Assembly (NCBI GenBank): GCA_024643945.1
Contig: JAHELX010000398.1
Span: forward strand, 1 to 6,005
Origin: Anaerolineales bacterium
Lineage (GTDB): Bacteria; Chloroflexota; Anaerolineae; 4572-78; NAK82
Length of the DNA: 6,005 bases
Reading direction: 5' to 3'
The notes under the pieces are model-generated. The model searched no databases. It was not told the origin of the DNA and was given only the letters and a program-made list of their open reading frames with translations. Each line of letters begins with the position of its first letter. The stretch's first letter is position 1. Shown in pieces: positions 5,898-6,005 of this stretch. Position numbers and translations under genes: made by a program.

Positions 5898-6005
5898 TCA
5901 AGCGTGTAGCGTATCGCCTGGCCTGATGGTTCCCTCCAGCGACCCGGCCATGGCCAATTGGTCGTCCAACACCAACGCCCCCTGCAAATTGGCCCCCGAC
6001 AGGTC
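5898..6005 (-). CDS. pentapeptide-repeat protein, C-terminal end (5' part beyond window)
   Basis: The minus-strand frame entering from the right edge gives 35 residues and a TGA at 5900-5898. It begins with consecutive pentapeptides of the A(D/N)LxG type (DLSGA, NLQGA) and then passes into DDQLAMAGSLEGTIRPGDT. This resembles the tail seen after many pentapeptide-repeat domains, where a conserved 'xxQLxxAxSLxGxxxPDGT'-like cap closes the right-handed beta-helix. The function of most such proteins is unknown; they serve as binding scaffolds. It is on the same strand as the 92-residue gene, 182 nt upstream of it, but the promoter and palindrome in between suggest separate transcription. Only the end is visible, so length and other domains cannot be given. 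Confidence 0.7.
   Translation of the reverse strand, partial: DLSGANLQGALVLDDQLAMAGSLEGTIRPGDTLHA

Overview
The window reads as chromosomal DNA from a fairly GC-rich environmental bacterium. Protein content suggests Chloroflexota (Anaerolineae-like): a very large ATPase/TPR/LuxR regulator, a stand-alone MetE-like protein, pentapeptide repeats and small orphan proteins. This assignment is inferred from remembered family distribution, not from a search. I see no tRNA, rRNA, CRISPR array, transposase or phage gene.

Layout. On the left, a two-gene minus-strand operon: a 73-residue CxxC protein (352-573) and, 2 nt further on, the first 116 residues of an alpha/beta hydrolase (1-349, running off the window). 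A promoter at 664-692 fits it, and its short leader can fold so as to mask the ribosome-binding site. From about 693 to 1155 there is no large gene, but the stretch is dense in structure: a 10-bp direct repeat, two near-identical 34-bp direct repeats flanking a perfect 15-bp inverted repeat, a full-consensus TTGACA-17-TATAAT promoter with a palindrome over its -10 box, and a leader of about 200 nt with competing hairpins and a possible 9-codon leader peptide. That promoter drives a 354-residue cobalamin-independent methionine-synthase-like protein (1156-2220, plus strand).

A convergent intergenic gap (2221-2393) holds weak hairpins. Then, on the minus strand, comes an apparent operon of a 92-residue conserved-looking small protein (5437-5715) followed by a 999-residue LAL/MalT-type regulator (2394-5393). 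Its promoter (5766-5794) has a perfect 7-1-7 inverted repeat lying over the -35 box, which looks like an operator. At the right edge, 5898-6005 is the C-terminal end of a pentapeptide-repeat protein on the minus strand.

How the genes relate: the hydrolase pair and the regulator pair each look co-transcribed, while the MetE-like gene is a separately and strongly promoted single gene. Nothing in the sequence proves that the regulator controls its neighbours. The genes themselves belong to ordinary families; the unusual material is the regulatory DNA and RNA between 570 and 1155 and the operator at 5782-5796.
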